Numbered from the stretch's first letter, positions 1 through 8,731 are shown. The stretch is DNA of 39,765 bases from CAZZKE01 sp964655005 (GCA_964655005.1 CAZZKE010000020.1:1-39765), one strand, 5' to 3'. Notes: a model not told the origin generated them from the letters alone. Made by a program: numbers and translations.

Positions 1-56
1 GTTCTGTTTTGGTCCGTCGTCAGGTTCGGCGCGCCGAGCTTCTGGATTTTTTTGGA

Positions 57-113
57 ATTACGGCGACAGTATACTAAACTGTCGGTTGTTAATTAGCAAG
101 CTGTCGCCGTAAT
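57..113. repeat. Three-armed inverted repeat at the cluster edge
   Basis: Perfect 13-bp arms at 57-69 and 101-113 (ATTACGGCGACAG and its complement) enclose a 31-nt loop. A second, mutually exclusive pairing exists: CGACAGT at 64-70 also pairs with ACTGTCG at 78-84. Neither outer arm is followed by a T-tract on either strand, so this is not a canonical intrinsic terminator, although it lies just beyond the 3' end of the minus-strand operon. It could be an operator, a structured 3' end or a recombination site. No gene is visible in 1-139. Confidence 0.6.
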
Positions 114-139
114 AGGTTATGATCAACGGGGTCTGCGGC

Positions 140-2044
140 CTAAAGTTTAAGCGGGAAGGTGCGCGAGCGCAGGTCGTCCGGGGATAGGTCGAAGTCATCC
201 AGCCGGTCGCGCCAGTAGGGCAGACGCGAGATGCAGTCTTCCAGATCCCTAATCAGCGCTTCGTCGATGGCGCCATCCAGCTTGTACGCCAAATAGCCCT
301 GAAAATACTTGGCGAAGGCGTTGTCGGGCGCGATCAGGTCGGTGATATTTTTCAGCCACTTCATCTGCTGCACCAGCTTGGCCTCGCGGCTTTCGCGGAA
401 CAGGCGGGCAAAGTTAAGATGGAAATTCATATAGGCCCAGATATCATCCAGTTCGGCGGGGCCCGGAATATCGTCCATGGAATGCCCGGCGAAGGCATCC
501 TTGAAATCTATCGACAGCATATCCCTGGGCGCCGCCGATTTTTCCGCCGCCTTACGCAGCGTGCCATAGGCGCCGGTGGTGAAGCGGACCTCGCCGAAGT
601 CGACATCGTCGATCATCCCGTCGGCGACCATCTGATCGAATATCGGCGTATTCGGCAGCGGTTGCAGGATAAACACGTTGCACCAGTCCAGGTCCATTTC
701 CCGGGCGACGTTGATGGTGTCGTAAATCTGGCGATAGGTTTCGCCGGGGAATCCAATCATGATAAATACCCGGGCGTTGATCCGTTCGATGCCGCGCAAG
801 ACTTCGGCAGCTTTTAGGAAATTTTTGACCGTGCCGGGTTTGCGGATTTTTTTCAGGGTTTCCGGATTGCCCGATTCCATGCCGATGTTAAGCCCGATGC
901 AGCCGCTGTCGGCGGCCGCCCGCATCAATTCGTCGGTGCACGAAGTGGCCAGCACGCCATTGGTGCAATCCCAGGTCATGGCCACATCCCGGCGGATCAT
1001 TTCATTGAATAATTCCAGCGCCCGCCCGCTATTGTAAAGAAGGTCATCGTCGAGCCACATGATATGGCCGATCCCGTAATCGTTCTTCAACATCAGCAAT
1101 TCATCGACCACCGAGCTGACAGAACGCCCCCTGACCCCGACGCCGTTGAAATTGCGCACACTGCAAAACGTACACTGCGCCCGGCAACCGCGGTTGGTCA
1201 GCACCGTGGCGAACCGCTTGCCCGGTTCGACCAGGCTGTAAAAACCGCCGATCTTGCCGTTGTCGTTGATCCCTTCCATGCCCATCAGGCGATAGTCTGG
1301 AATGGCGTCGAGCGCTTCGCCCTGCGGCCTTCGTTGCGCCGTGAAATAAAGCACCCGGTCGTCGCCCAGGAAAGCGACCTGGGCCAGGCCGGCCGCCGAC
1401 TGGCCGCCGTTGACGATGCGCACGAAATCGGCGAAGGCGATTTCCGCTTCGTAGACGAACAAAAAATCGATGGTCGGGAAAGCGGCGATAAGATCGTCCC
1501 GCGTGGTCGGCCCCACGAAGGCGTTCGAAACATGCACCCCGCCCACCGCCTGAGGCGTATCGGCGGCGATCCGGCGCAGCCTGTTGCTGACGTCAACGGT
1601 CGATGGATGGGTTTGCGAGAACATGCAGGTCAGGCCGATAATGTCAGGATCGAAGGCATCGACTTTGGCCTTAAGTTCGGCGTCGATAATTCCCGAATAG
1701 TCGAAATCGTCTTCGCCGTCGCTCCTCCGGCAGGCCCCCAGGATGGCATCGTTCAGATTGAGAATTTCGACCGCGATACCGTCGGCGGCCAGCCGGGTGG
1801 CGATCAGGCCAAGGCCGTAGGGCGGATAATTCCAGTAGCGCCCGCGCTTGCCGGTGGCATAGGTAAAGCTGGATTGCTCGGCATCGGGGGGAACCACGAA
1901 CAAGACGCGCCTGATGCCGGCATCGCCGAACATCGCCTGCAATGCCTGTTCGGCGCACCGCACCGCTGCGGCGTCGTCGCCCGGTTCGGGCGGCACGCTG
2001 GCCAGGGGCCGGCGCGGCGTTTCCGGTGTCGCGTTCGCGTCCAT
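140..2044 (-). CDS. B12-binding-type radical SAM enzyme (copy 1)
   Basis: This 634-residue protein has the layout of cobalamin-dependent radical SAM enzymes. An N-terminal Rossmann-like region (about residues 45-215, with YPPYGLGLIA and VGGVHVS) is followed by a radical SAM core with the CxxxCxxC cluster motif CRAQCTFC at C287, C291 and C294. The three Cys bind a [4Fe-4S] cluster that cleaves S-adenosylmethionine. Such enzymes methylate or rearrange unactivated carbons; the substrate here is unknown. The last ~90 residues resemble the C-terminus of the second radical SAM protein (8721-10574), suggesting paralogy. ATG at 2044 is preferred; an in-frame TTG lies one codon upstream, and AAGGGA upstream can serve as ribosome binding site. 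It is the last gene of the left-arm operon, 61 nt after the epimerase-like gene. Confidence 0.85.
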   Translation of the reverse strand: MDANATPETPRRPLASVPPEPGDDAAAVRCAEQALQAMFGDAGIRRVLFVVPPDAEQSSFTYATGKRGRYWNYPPYGLGLIATRLAADGIAVEILNLNDAILGACRRSDGEDDFDYSGIIDAELKAKVDAFDPDIIGLTCMFSQTHPSTVDVSNRLRRIAADTPQAVGGVHVSNAFVGPTTRDDLIAAFPTIDFLFVYEAEIAFADFVRIVNGGQSAAGLAQVAFLGDDRVLYFTAQRRPQGEALDAIPDYRLMGMEGINDNGKIGGFYSLVEPGKRFATVLTNRGCRAQCTFCSVRNFNGVGVRGRSVSSVVDELLMLKNDYGIGHIMWLDDDLLYNSGRALELFNEMIRRDVAMTWDCTNGVLATSCTDELMRAAADSGCIGLNIGMESGNPETLKKIRKPGTVKNFLKAAEVLRGIERINARVFIMIGFPGETYRQIYDTINVAREMDLDWCNVFILQPLPNTPIFDQMVADGMIDDVDFGEVRFTTGAYGTLRKAAEKSAAPRDMLSIDFKDAFAGHSMDDIPGPAELDDIWAYMNFHLNFARLFRESREAKLVQQMKWLKNITDLIAPDNAFAKYFQGYLAYKLDGAIDEALIRDLEDCISRLPYWRDRLDDFDLSPDDLRSRTFPLKL

Positions 2045-2105
2045 CAATTAAAGGTCCCTTCCTGGGCGTCCAAAAAAAACAGCCGGTATTCGCCGTTATG
2101 CCAAA

Positions 2106-3095
2106 TTACCGGTGAAAACGATAGTCCAGCGGCATTTCCTTGATGGCATCCCAATAGCGGTCGATCCAGTTTATAACGTCGGCGATGCCGTCTTCGAATG
2201 ATCGTTGGGGAGCCCAGCCCAGTTCCGTCCTGGCCCGCGTCGAATCGATTACATAGGCCTTGTCCTGGCCGATACGTTCCGGCCCCATTTCGACGGCATC
2301 GGCAAACGCCATGCCCATGCGCTCGCACACCGTTTCGACGACCCGGCGAATGGAAATGCCGGCGTCGGGCGACAAGTGGTAGATCGAGCCGTTCCCGCCG
2401 TTCACCATGGCGGCAATTTCGCCCCGCGAAACGTCGTCGATGTGAATATAGGACTTGACCGCCCTGCCGCCGCCATCAAGGCGTATTTTACGCCCCATGC
2501 GGATATAAATGACACTGCGTGGAATGATCCGGTAAAGCTGCTGGAATGGCCCATAGACGTTACTGGCGCGGATCGACACCACGGGGAAATCATAGGTCTT
2601 GTGAAGCACGCTAAGGAACAGGTCGGCGGACGCCTTCGACGCCGCATAGGGGGAACTGGGATCGAGCGGATGGTCTTCCCCGACGGCGCCTTCGCACGAA
2701 CCGTAGACTTCCGGCGTCGAAATGTGGACATAGCGTTTAAGATAGGAACGCCGGCGCAGGGCCTCGGTCAGCCGGACCATAGCCAGCGCATTGGTTTGGT
2801 AATGATTTTCGGGATGCCGAAAACTGGACGGCACCTCGCCCTGGGCGGCGAAGTTAACGATATAGTCCGGCGCGAACTTATCCAAACTGGCCAGCGCCCC
2901 CGTCATGTCGTCGACCAGATGATGGCGGGCGAAGGCATAGCGGTCATCGCCATGATGCAGATGCGCCAGCAGGGCCGGCCATTGTTCGCCGGAACGGCTG
3001 ATGCCAAGCACCCGGTACTCGCCCAGACCCAACAGCATGTCGATCAGGCTGGAGCCGGAAAACGATGTCGAACCGATCACCGCGACTTTTTTCAT
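2106..3095 (-). CDS. NAD-dependent epimerase/dehydratase (extended SDR)
   Basis: 329-residue extended short-chain dehydrogenase of the kind that acts on nucleotide sugars. The N-terminal NAD motif is GSTSFSG (residues 8-14) and the catalytic pair is Y150 and K154 in SPYAASK. The segment equivalent to the TDE dehydration triad of dTDP-glucose 4,6-dehydratase reads STPEVYG (about 126-132), so the catalytic Asp is replaced by Pro. This argues for an epimerase, reductase or decarboxylase-type reaction rather than a 4,6-dehydration. Its start overlaps the stop of the upstream aminotransferase by 4 nt (3092-3095), indicating translational coupling. With two aminotransferases alongside, an amino-sugar-like substrate is plausible but inferred. 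Confidence 0.85.
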   Translation of the reverse strand: MKKVAVIGSTSFSGSSLIDMLLGLGEYRVLGISRSGEQWPALLAHLHHGDDRYAFARHHLVDDMTGALASLDKFAPDYIVNFAAQGEVPSSFRHPENHYQTNALAMVRLTEALRRRSYLKRYVHISTPEVYGSCEGAVGEDHPLDPSSPYAASKASADLFLSVLHKTYDFPVVSIRASNVYGPFQQLYRIIPRSVIYIRMGRKIRLDGGGRAVKSYIHIDDVSRGEIAAMVNGGNGSIYHLSPDAGISIRRVVETVCERMGMAFADAVEMGPERIGQDKAYVIDSTRARTELGWAPQRSFEDGIADVINWIDRYWDAIKEMPLDYRFHR

Positions 3096-4204
3096 GGCCC
3101 CGTCCGCCGATAAAAGGCATTGACCGTTTCGGCCACATGAATGATCTGTTGTTCATTCAGGTACTGATGGACCGGCAACGACAGGATGCGCCCGGCCTGC
3201 TCCTCGGCGACCGGGAAATCACCCATGGCGTAACCGAATTCGGCCGCCGCCGGTTGCAGGTGAATCGGCGTCGGGTAATGAACGGCGGAACCGATACCGC
3301 CGTCGGCCAGATGCCGTTTCAGATCGTCCCGCCGCGCCGCCTGGATGACGAAGGTGTGAAAGGTGTTGAATTCCTCTTTGCGGCAGGGTGGCCAAAACAC
3401 CGATTCCGGATCGAGATGGGCCCGGTACAAGGCGACATTCCGCCGCCGCCGTTCGATGACATGATCCAGGTGCCGAAGCCTGAATCTAATGATCGCCGCC
3501 TGCAATACGTCCAGGCGCGAGACGACGCCGAATTCCCGGACCAGGTCGCGCCCGGCCAGGCCATGCGAGCGGATCAGGCGCAGTTGTTCCGCCGCCGCCC
3601 TGTCATCGGTCAGGATAAAACCGGCGTCCCCGGCGGCGTTGAGATTTTTCAGGGGATGGGCGGACAGGCAGCCGAAATGGCCGATGGTTCCGGCCATCGA
3701 ACCGTCCCGCCGGGACCCCATGGCTTGGGCCGCGTCTTCGATGACAATCAGGCCATGAAGCCTGGCAATAGCCATGATCCGAGGCATGTCGGCCATCCGG
3801 CCGGTCAGGTGAACCGGCATGATCGCCCGGGTTTTCGCGGTGATCGCGGCTTCGATCAGGTCCGGCGAGATATTCTGGTCGGCCATGACATCGACAAATA
3901 CCGGCGTCGCGCCAACGGCGACGATGGCGCCGGTCGAGGCGATAAATGAATTCGGCTGGGTGATGACTTCGGCTCCGGGGCCGATGCCGGCGGCCCGCAG
4001 CGACAGGATCAGCGCATCGGTGCCGGAGTTAACGGCGACGGCGGCGACGGAACCGGTGTAGGCGCAAAGATCGTCTTCCAGAAGCTCGACTTCCCGACCG
4101 CCGACGAAACTGCCTTTCGAGAATACGTCATCGACGATGGCCAGGATTTGCTCGCGCTGGTCTTCGTACTGGCGCGGAAAATCCACATAGGGAACTTCAG
4201 TCAT
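3092..4204 (-). CDS. DegT/DnrJ/EryC1/StrS-family aminotransferase (copy 2)
   Basis: 370-residue PLP-dependent aminotransferase of the sugar and aminocyclitol type, which converts a keto group to an amine using glutamate or glutamine. The PLP Schiff-base lysine is K186 in HPLKNLN, and the pyridine-N-contacting Asp is D157 in IEDAAQ. NSGTDAL (about residues 59-65) forms the phosphate-binding segment. It is a clear paralogue of the adjacent gene at 4197-5327, and the two overlap by 8 nt (4197-4204). It overlaps the downstream epimerase-like gene by 4 nt. Two different amination steps, or a heteromeric enzyme, would explain the pair. Confidence 0.92.
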   Translation of the reverse strand: MTEVPYVDFPRQYEDQREQILAIVDDVFSKGSFVGGREVELLEDDLCAYTGSVAAVAVNSGTDALILSLRAAGIGPGAEVITQPNSFIASTGAIVAVGATPVFVDVMADQNISPDLIEAAITAKTRAIMPVHLTGRMADMPRIMAIARLHGLIVIEDAAQAMGSRRDGSMAGTIGHFGCLSAHPLKNLNAAGDAGFILTDDRAAAEQLRLIRSHGLAGRDLVREFGVVSRLDVLQAAIIRFRLRHLDHVIERRRRNVALYRAHLDPESVFWPPCRKEEFNTFHTFVIQAARRDDLKRHLADGGIGSAVHYPTPIHLQPAAAEFGYAMGDFPVAEEQAGRILSLPVHQYLNEQQIIHVAETVNAFYRRTGP

Positions 4205-5327
4205 GGCGGACCGATTCGTAATAGCCGCGAACGGTATCGATCACGTAATCCAGTTCGGCGCGGTGCAGATGCTGGTCGGCCGGGAACGAAATGATCGCGC
4301 CGGCATGGCGGTCGGTGACCGGAAAATCACCCGCCGCATATCCCAGATGCCGGAGCCCTTCTTGTTGATAAAGCGGAATGGGATAGTGAATCTTGGCCTC
4401 GACGCCATTGGCCAGGCAATGTTCAAAAAGTCCGTCGCGGCGTTCGGCGAACACCATGTACAGATGATAGACATGGCGGACGCCCGGACGGCGTTGCGGC
4501 AGGGTTATGCCATCGATAGCGCCCAGGCGTTCGTCGTAATAGGCGGCATTTTCGATCCGCGCCCGGGTGATTTTTTCACTGTCGCCGACCAGCCAATTGC
4601 CGACGATGGCCTGAATCGAATCAAGGCGCGAGTTGTAGCCGAGGATTTCCACCTGATCGCGGTTGCGCAGGCCGTGGTTGCGCAACAGGCGAAGCTTCCT
4701 GTCCGTCTCGTCGTCATTGGTGACGACCACCCCGGCGTCGCCCCAGACATTAAGATTTTTCAGCGGATGCAGCGAAAAGGCGCCGGCCGCCCCCCAGGCG
4801 CCGGCGTTGCGGCCCGCCATATTGGCAAGGATTCCCTGGCAGGCGTCTTCGACCACGGCCAGGCCGTATCTGTCGGCTATTTCCATGATCCTCGGCATAT
4901 CCGGCAGATTGCCGGTCAGAGTCACCGGAACGATGGCCCTGGTCTTTTCGGTGATCGCCGCCTCGATCAGGCCGGCGTCCATGCAGAAACTGTCATCGAC
5001 ATCGATCAGCACGTTCCTGGCCCCGGTTTCGGCAATCGCCCCGACGGTAGCGATAAAAGTGTTGGCGGCGGTAATGACCTCGTCGCCGTGGCCGACGCCG
5101 ACGGCCCTTAGCCCCAACTTGATGGCATCGGTGCCGGAACCGACGCCGATGGCGTGCCGGACCCCGATCACCCGCGCGAAGCGACGCTCGAATTCGGCGA
5201 CCGGCTCGCCCAGCGTGAAGTCGCCGGTCGGCACGAAGCGTTTCAGTTGTTCGAATATTTCATCCGCATCGGCGAATTGCTGCGGCAGGTAGGAATAGCG
5301 AACGGTCCGGATCGGGCCTTCTGTCAC
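4197..5327 (-). CDS. DegT/DnrJ/EryC1/StrS-family aminotransferase (copy 1)
   Basis: 376-residue PLP aminotransferase. K190 in HPLKNLN is the expected Schiff-base lysine, D161 in VEDACQ the pyridine-nitrogen ligand, and GSGTDAIK (about 63-70) the phosphate-binding loop. The start appears to be GTG at 5325-5327, with AAGGA about a dozen nt upstream. There is a 15-nt gap after the kinase-like gene and an 8-nt overlap into the next aminotransferase. Members of this family act on NDP-4-keto or 3-keto sugars and on scyllo-inosose; sequence reading alone does not separate these possibilities. Confidence 0.92.
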   Translation of the reverse strand: MTEGPIRTVRYSYLPQQFADADEIFEQLKRFVPTGDFTLGEPVAEFERRFARVIGVRHAIGVGSGTDAIKLGLRAVGVGHGDEVITAANTFIATVGAIAETGARNVLIDVDDSFCMDAGLIEAAITEKTRAIVPVTLTGNLPDMPRIMEIADRYGLAVVEDACQGILANMAGRNAGAWGAAGAFSLHPLKNLNVWGDAGVVVTNDDETDRKLRLLRNHGLRNRDQVEILGYNSRLDSIQAIVGNWLVGDSEKITRARIENAAYYDERLGAIDGITLPQRRPGVRHVYHLYMVFAERRDGLFEHCLANGVEAKIHYPIPLYQQEGLRHLGYAAGDFPVTDRHAGAIISFPADQHLHRAELDYVIDTVRGYYESVRHD

Positions 5328-5342
5328 TTTACATCTTGTCCT

Positions 5343-6485
5343 TCAGTTCTTGCCGAACCGTTCGGCGACATCGTTGGCGTAATTGATCGCCGTCAGGAAC
5401 AGCAGCACCCCGGTGTTGCGGAAAGTCCGCAGACTGTCATCCAGGACCTTGAAATAGGTATCGTGATTAATGCTGACGCCGCGCAGCAGGCACAACAGGA
5501 AACTCAAATCCAGCCGCGCCGCCAGTCCCGCATCGGCCAGCCGTTGATCCAGAAACGATGGCACATTTCTGGTCTTGTCCGCCAAATCGGTATACAGCGG
5601 CGAATAGTTGTCGATAACCTGGCGGGGCCAGTCGTAAGTAATATCGAACCTGTTGCATTCGGCGGCGTTCGGCAGGAAGGCGTCGGTTTCGACCGTGTAG
5701 CGGCCATTTTCGGCGGTGTCATGGGGGAATGAATAAAGCAGCCGGGCCAACCCGAACAGCGGATCGCTGACATCGATTTTGGCGTCGGGATCGATGACGT
5801 GAAAGCGTTCGGCGCGGGCTTCGTCGCCGATGATGATATTTTCGGCATGGAAGTTCCAATGGCCGAGGACGGCAATGTTGCTGCCGCCCCGGTTGAGACG
5901 GTGGAAAGCCGGCGATTCGAATATTCGCGCCAGACACCACTTGAGCGAGCGCAGCGGGCGTCCGTTGACGACGATCTCGTCAAGCGAAGCCAGATATCCG
6001 ATGTGTTCCAGCCCCAGCAGACGGTGATAGGCCTCGCCGATATATTCGGCCAGCCACTGACCGCCGCGCCCTTGCAGCCCGGTATCGAAATCGTGCTCTT
6101 CCAGCATGTCGATCAGCGCCGAGGTGACGGTGCGCAGCAATTTGACCGATCCGCCCGGCCCCGGTTGCTCGCGCTGCAAGACGCCGGCCAGCGTGCTGCC
6201 TTCGATGAATTCCTGCAAGTAGAATGTCTTGTCGCGATGCAGCCCGGCGCCGATAACTCCCTGGCCCAGGATTGCCGGCAATCGCGCCCCCAGCATCGGG
6301 TAACGTGATTTCAACTGCTGGATGCGCGCCGCCTCGCGTTCCAGCAGCGCGTTGTTGGCGTGGGCGATCTTGCACATTACCGGACCGTCGTCCATATCCA
6401 GGCGCAGGACCAGGGCCGAGCCGTTTTTCAGGACCTTGTGGTTATGGAATGTTTCCGGTTCCTGCAGCAGGCGCTGAACATTCAT
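5343..6485 (-). CDS. Aminoglycoside phosphotransferase-like protein with altered catalytic loop
   Basis: 380-residue protein with the outline of the APH/choline-kinase fold. K39 (VMCKI) and E50/E51 fit the ATP-anchoring Lys-Glu pair, N216 closes the catalytic loop, and D232 in VIDPD fits the metal-binding Asp of the DFG-equivalent. The Brenner motif HxDxxxxN instead reads H209-W-N211-F-H-A-E-N216, so the catalytic base Asp is Asn (codon AAC). The protein may be a weak kinase, use another base, or be a binding-only pseudokinase. It overlaps the upstream GAPDH-like gene by 4 nt (ATGA, 6482-6485), so the two products probably function together. Fold assignment is by motif, not by alignment. Confidence 0.65.
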   Translation of the reverse strand: MNVQRLLQEPETFHNHKVLKNGSALVLRLDMDDGPVMCKIAHANNALLEREAARIQQLKSRYPMLGARLPAILGQGVIGAGLHRDKTFYLQEFIEGSTLAGVLQREQPGPGGSVKLLRTVTSALIDMLEEHDFDTGLQGRGGQWLAEYIGEAYHRLLGLEHIGYLASLDEIVVNGRPLRSLKWCLARIFESPAFHRLNRGGSNIAVLGHWNFHAENIIIGDEARAERFHVIDPDAKIDVSDPLFGLARLLYSFPHDTAENGRYTVETDAFLPNAAECNRFDITYDWPRQVIDNYSPLYTDLADKTRNVPSFLDQRLADAGLAARLDLSFLLCLLRGVSINHDTYFKVLDDSLRTFRNTGVLLFLTAINYANDVAERFGKN

Positions 6486-7642
6486 GGCCGCGCCTCGTAG
6501 ATTTTCAGATTATCCCCGCCCAGCAGATGCCGCACCGCCTCGATAACGCTGCGGCAGTATCCGCGCGTATTATGCACATAGGCCTGAACAATCAGTTCGC
6601 TGACCGGCGAAGGCCCGCCATCGCTTAGCGAGAATGGATCATCGTTGAAGCGCAGCAGCGCCGGTTGCGGCAGCACCACGGCGGCGGCCTCGCTGAATTC
6701 GTAACCGCGGCTGCCATAGGGTTTTTCGGCGATACGCAGGACCGTCGGCAACCGCGCCGCCGTCTTGCGCAGGCTGGCGGCGATGCGGCTGCTGTCCAGG
6801 CGACCGCCGTCGGCGCACTCGTAAGCCATGAAAAACCGGCAAATCTGATAGCCTGGCGGCGTCGTCAGGGTCCGGAGCGAAATGGTATTGGCGTTGGTGC
6901 AATCGGGAAACATCCGGTTCATGGATGTTTCGACCTGCGAGAAGCCTGGGCGAAGATTGCCGCGCGGGTCCTGATCGCGGGCGCTGATAGATTTCGTGCC
7001 AAGCCGCCCGGTCGGCGTGTCGGGATGGACGATATCGACCTCCATGGCACGAAAGTCGAGCGATGTCATGCCGACTTCCTCGGCCAGTTCCAGGACGCCG
7101 CGCAACTGCGCCTGCCAGCCGTTGGTCTGGCAAGAGCCGAGGGCAAAAATACGCTCCCCGCCGGCCGCCTTCGGCCTGACCGTCAGGAAACGCTCCGGAG
7201 CGCCGATCAATCCCGGATACAGGGCCGCCAGGGCCTTGGCCTCGGCCACCCCGACCACGTATCCGGAAACTCTCAGCAGCCGTTCCATAAGCACCCGGTC
7301 GCCGATATGCTTTTTCGACGTGGCGACCACGCAAACATCGAACGGACCCGGCAGGCTTTCCAGATCGAAGCCCGATATATCGCCGAAAAAAACCGCGATA
7401 CGCTTGCCGCGCACGATCAACTGATCGCCTTCGGCGCTTACCTGGTCAAGCAAATGCGGCTGCGCCAGCACGATCCGGGCAAGCAGCGAATCCATGGGCA
7501 CCAGATCGGGGTGATGGGCGTCGGCAAGCAGCGGGTTGGTCAGTACGGCGGCGATTTCGAAGCCGTCCCGCGCCGGCGTCACCATGCCGACCAGCATCGA
7601 GCCGATTTCGGCGCCGCATCCAACCAGTAAAACTTTTTTCAT
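6482..7642 (-). CDS. GAPDH-like NAD(P)-dependent dehydrogenase
   Basis: 386 residues. The N-terminus has a dinucleotide-binding motif (VGCGAEIG, residues 7-14). Several segments line up by eye with glyceraldehyde-3-phosphate dehydrogenase: MDSLLARI near residue 50 (cf. YDSVHGR), LIVRGKRIAVF near 75-85 (cf. LVVNGKxIxV), and GSCQTNGWQ at 169-177 (cf. the active-site SCTTNC). C171 would be the nucleophile and H206 in VHPDTPTGR the partner His. The second Cys of the classical motif is Gly. No other glycolytic gene is adjacent, so a specialised aldehyde or acyl-phosphate substrate is likely. It is the first gene of the left-arm operon. Confidence 0.6.
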   Translation of the reverse strand: MKKVLLVGCGAEIGSMLVGMVTPARDGFEIAAVLTNPLLADAHHPDLVPMDSLLARIVLAQPHLLDQVSAEGDQLIVRGKRIAVFFGDISGFDLESLPGPFDVCVVATSKKHIGDRVLMERLLRVSGYVVGVAEAKALAALYPGLIGAPERFLTVRPKAAGGERIFALGSCQTNGWQAQLRGVLELAEEVGMTSLDFRAMEVDIVHPDTPTGRLGTKSISARDQDPRGNLRPGFSQVETSMNRMFPDCTNANTISLRTLTTPPGYQICRFFMAYECADGGRLDSSRIAASLRKTAARLPTVLRIAEKPYGSRGYEFSEAAAVVLPQPALLRFNDDPFSLSDGGPSPVSELIVQAYVHNTRGYCRSVIEAVRHLLGGDNLKIYEARP

Positions 7643-7948
7643 GCCCCGCGCCCGCTGCCTCCGGTCATGGAGCCTCCGCGCTCAGGGGCGGAAAGCAGGG
7701 TCGATAAACGGTCGTCATGTCCTAAAGTCTCCATTCTGTAGACGCTTTAAGATAATTTTACGTCGCCCAAATTCTTGAGCGGATCACGCTTTCAAGCCAT
7801 ATCATCCGCCGATATGGGGGGCAAAGTCCACAAAAAACAGTTTCGGCATGGCCTGACATTTTGATCTTCAAGGGTTCCATGGGCCTTTGAAATGGCTACC
7901 ATATGCCAGATTCTATCGATCACCGGCAGGGCCGGGCGGGAACAGGCA
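7643..7948. promoter_or_regulatory. Divergent intergenic region between the two cluster arms
   Basis: About 306 bp without a gene separate the outward-facing arms, so both main promoters of the cluster should lie here. Candidates are weak. On the plus strand TTGAAA (7887-7892) with TTCTAT 18 nt downstream would start transcription near 7922, which favours translation start at 7949. On the minus strand a -10-like TAAAAT lies at 7755-7760 without a convincing -35. No clear operator palindrome was seen. Confidence 0.35.
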
Positions 7949-8731
7949 ATGGGCGACTATAAAAATAAAAAAATCTTGGTTACCGGCGCATCCAGGGGCC
8001 TGGGGCGCCTGGTCGCCCAGGGCTATGGCCGCCAGGGCGCCCGCATTTTCGCCACCGCGCGTTCCGAAGATATGCTTGCGGAACTTGTCGGCGGGCTGGA
8101 AAAACCGGCCGGTTCCGGGACCCGCCGGCATCACTTCCTGGCCATGGATATGCTTGATGCCGACGCCGCAGCAAACCTTGCCGAGGCCGTCCTGGCAGCC
8201 ATCGGCGCCCCGGATATCATCGTCCATTGCATGGGTGGCGGGTTTGGTTTCCGTGATCCCCTGCCTAGCGCCGATCAACTGGACCGGCTGTTCCGGGCCA
8301 ATATCGGGGCCGCCGCCGAAATTAACCGGCTGCTAATCCCCGCCATGACCGGCGATGGCGGCGGCCATGTGCTGCATGTCGGATCGACCGCCGCCGTCGA
8401 AGCCGTCGCCTCGACCGGTTACAACACCGTCAAGGCGGCCCTGGCGGCCTATGTCCGCAGTCTCGGCAACGAACTGGCTTCGGGCAACGTTATCGTGACC
8501 GGCATCCTGCCCGGCGGCTTCTTCGCGCCGGACAATTCATTCCGCCGGATGCAGCGCGACAAGCCGGAAGTACTGAAACGCTTCATCGCCGAACGGCTGC
8601 CGCGCGGCTTCATGGCCGATGGCGCGGAAATCCTGCCGCTGATCTATTTCCTGACCGGTCCGGGGGCTTCGATGATGTCCGGCAGTTGCGTTCCCATCGA
8701 CGCCGGAGAAAGCCGCGCCTATGCCAAATGA
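7949..8731 (+). CDS. Short-chain dehydrogenase/reductase (classical SDR)
   Basis: 260-residue NAD(P)-dependent oxidoreductase. The cofactor motif TGASRGLG is at residues 12-19, and the catalytic Ser, Tyr and Lys are S146 (HVGST), Y158 and K162 (GYNTVKAA). The usual NAG motif reads CMGGG here. The ATG at 7949 is chosen because the cofactor motif then sits close to the N-terminus, as is normal; an in-frame ATG at 7892 would add 19 residues but lacks a ribosome binding site. First gene of the right-arm operon, overlapping the radical SAM gene by 11 nt. It probably oxidises or reduces a hydroxyl or keto group of the pathway intermediate. Confidence 0.9.
   Translation: MGDYKNKKILVTGASRGLGRLVAQGYGRQGARIFATARSEDMLAELVGGLEKPAGSGTRRHHFLAMDMLDADAAANLAEAVLAAIGAPDIIVHCMGGGFGFRDPLPSADQLDRLFRANIGAAAEINRLLIPAMTGDGGGHVLHVGSTAAVEAVASTGYNTVKAALAAYVRSLGNELASGNVIVTGILPGGFFAPDNSFRRMQRDKPEVLKRFIAERLPRGFMADGAEILPLIYFLTGPGASMMSGSCVPIDAGESRAYAK

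Noticed and set aside
57..113. Intrinsic terminator for the left-arm operon
   Set aside because: No T-tract follows the hairpin on the transcribed strand.
1064..2143. Long plus-strand open frame opposite the first radical SAM gene
   Set aside because: Antisense to a gene with clear motifs; the translation has no recognisable domain, and such frames are common in GC-rich DNA.
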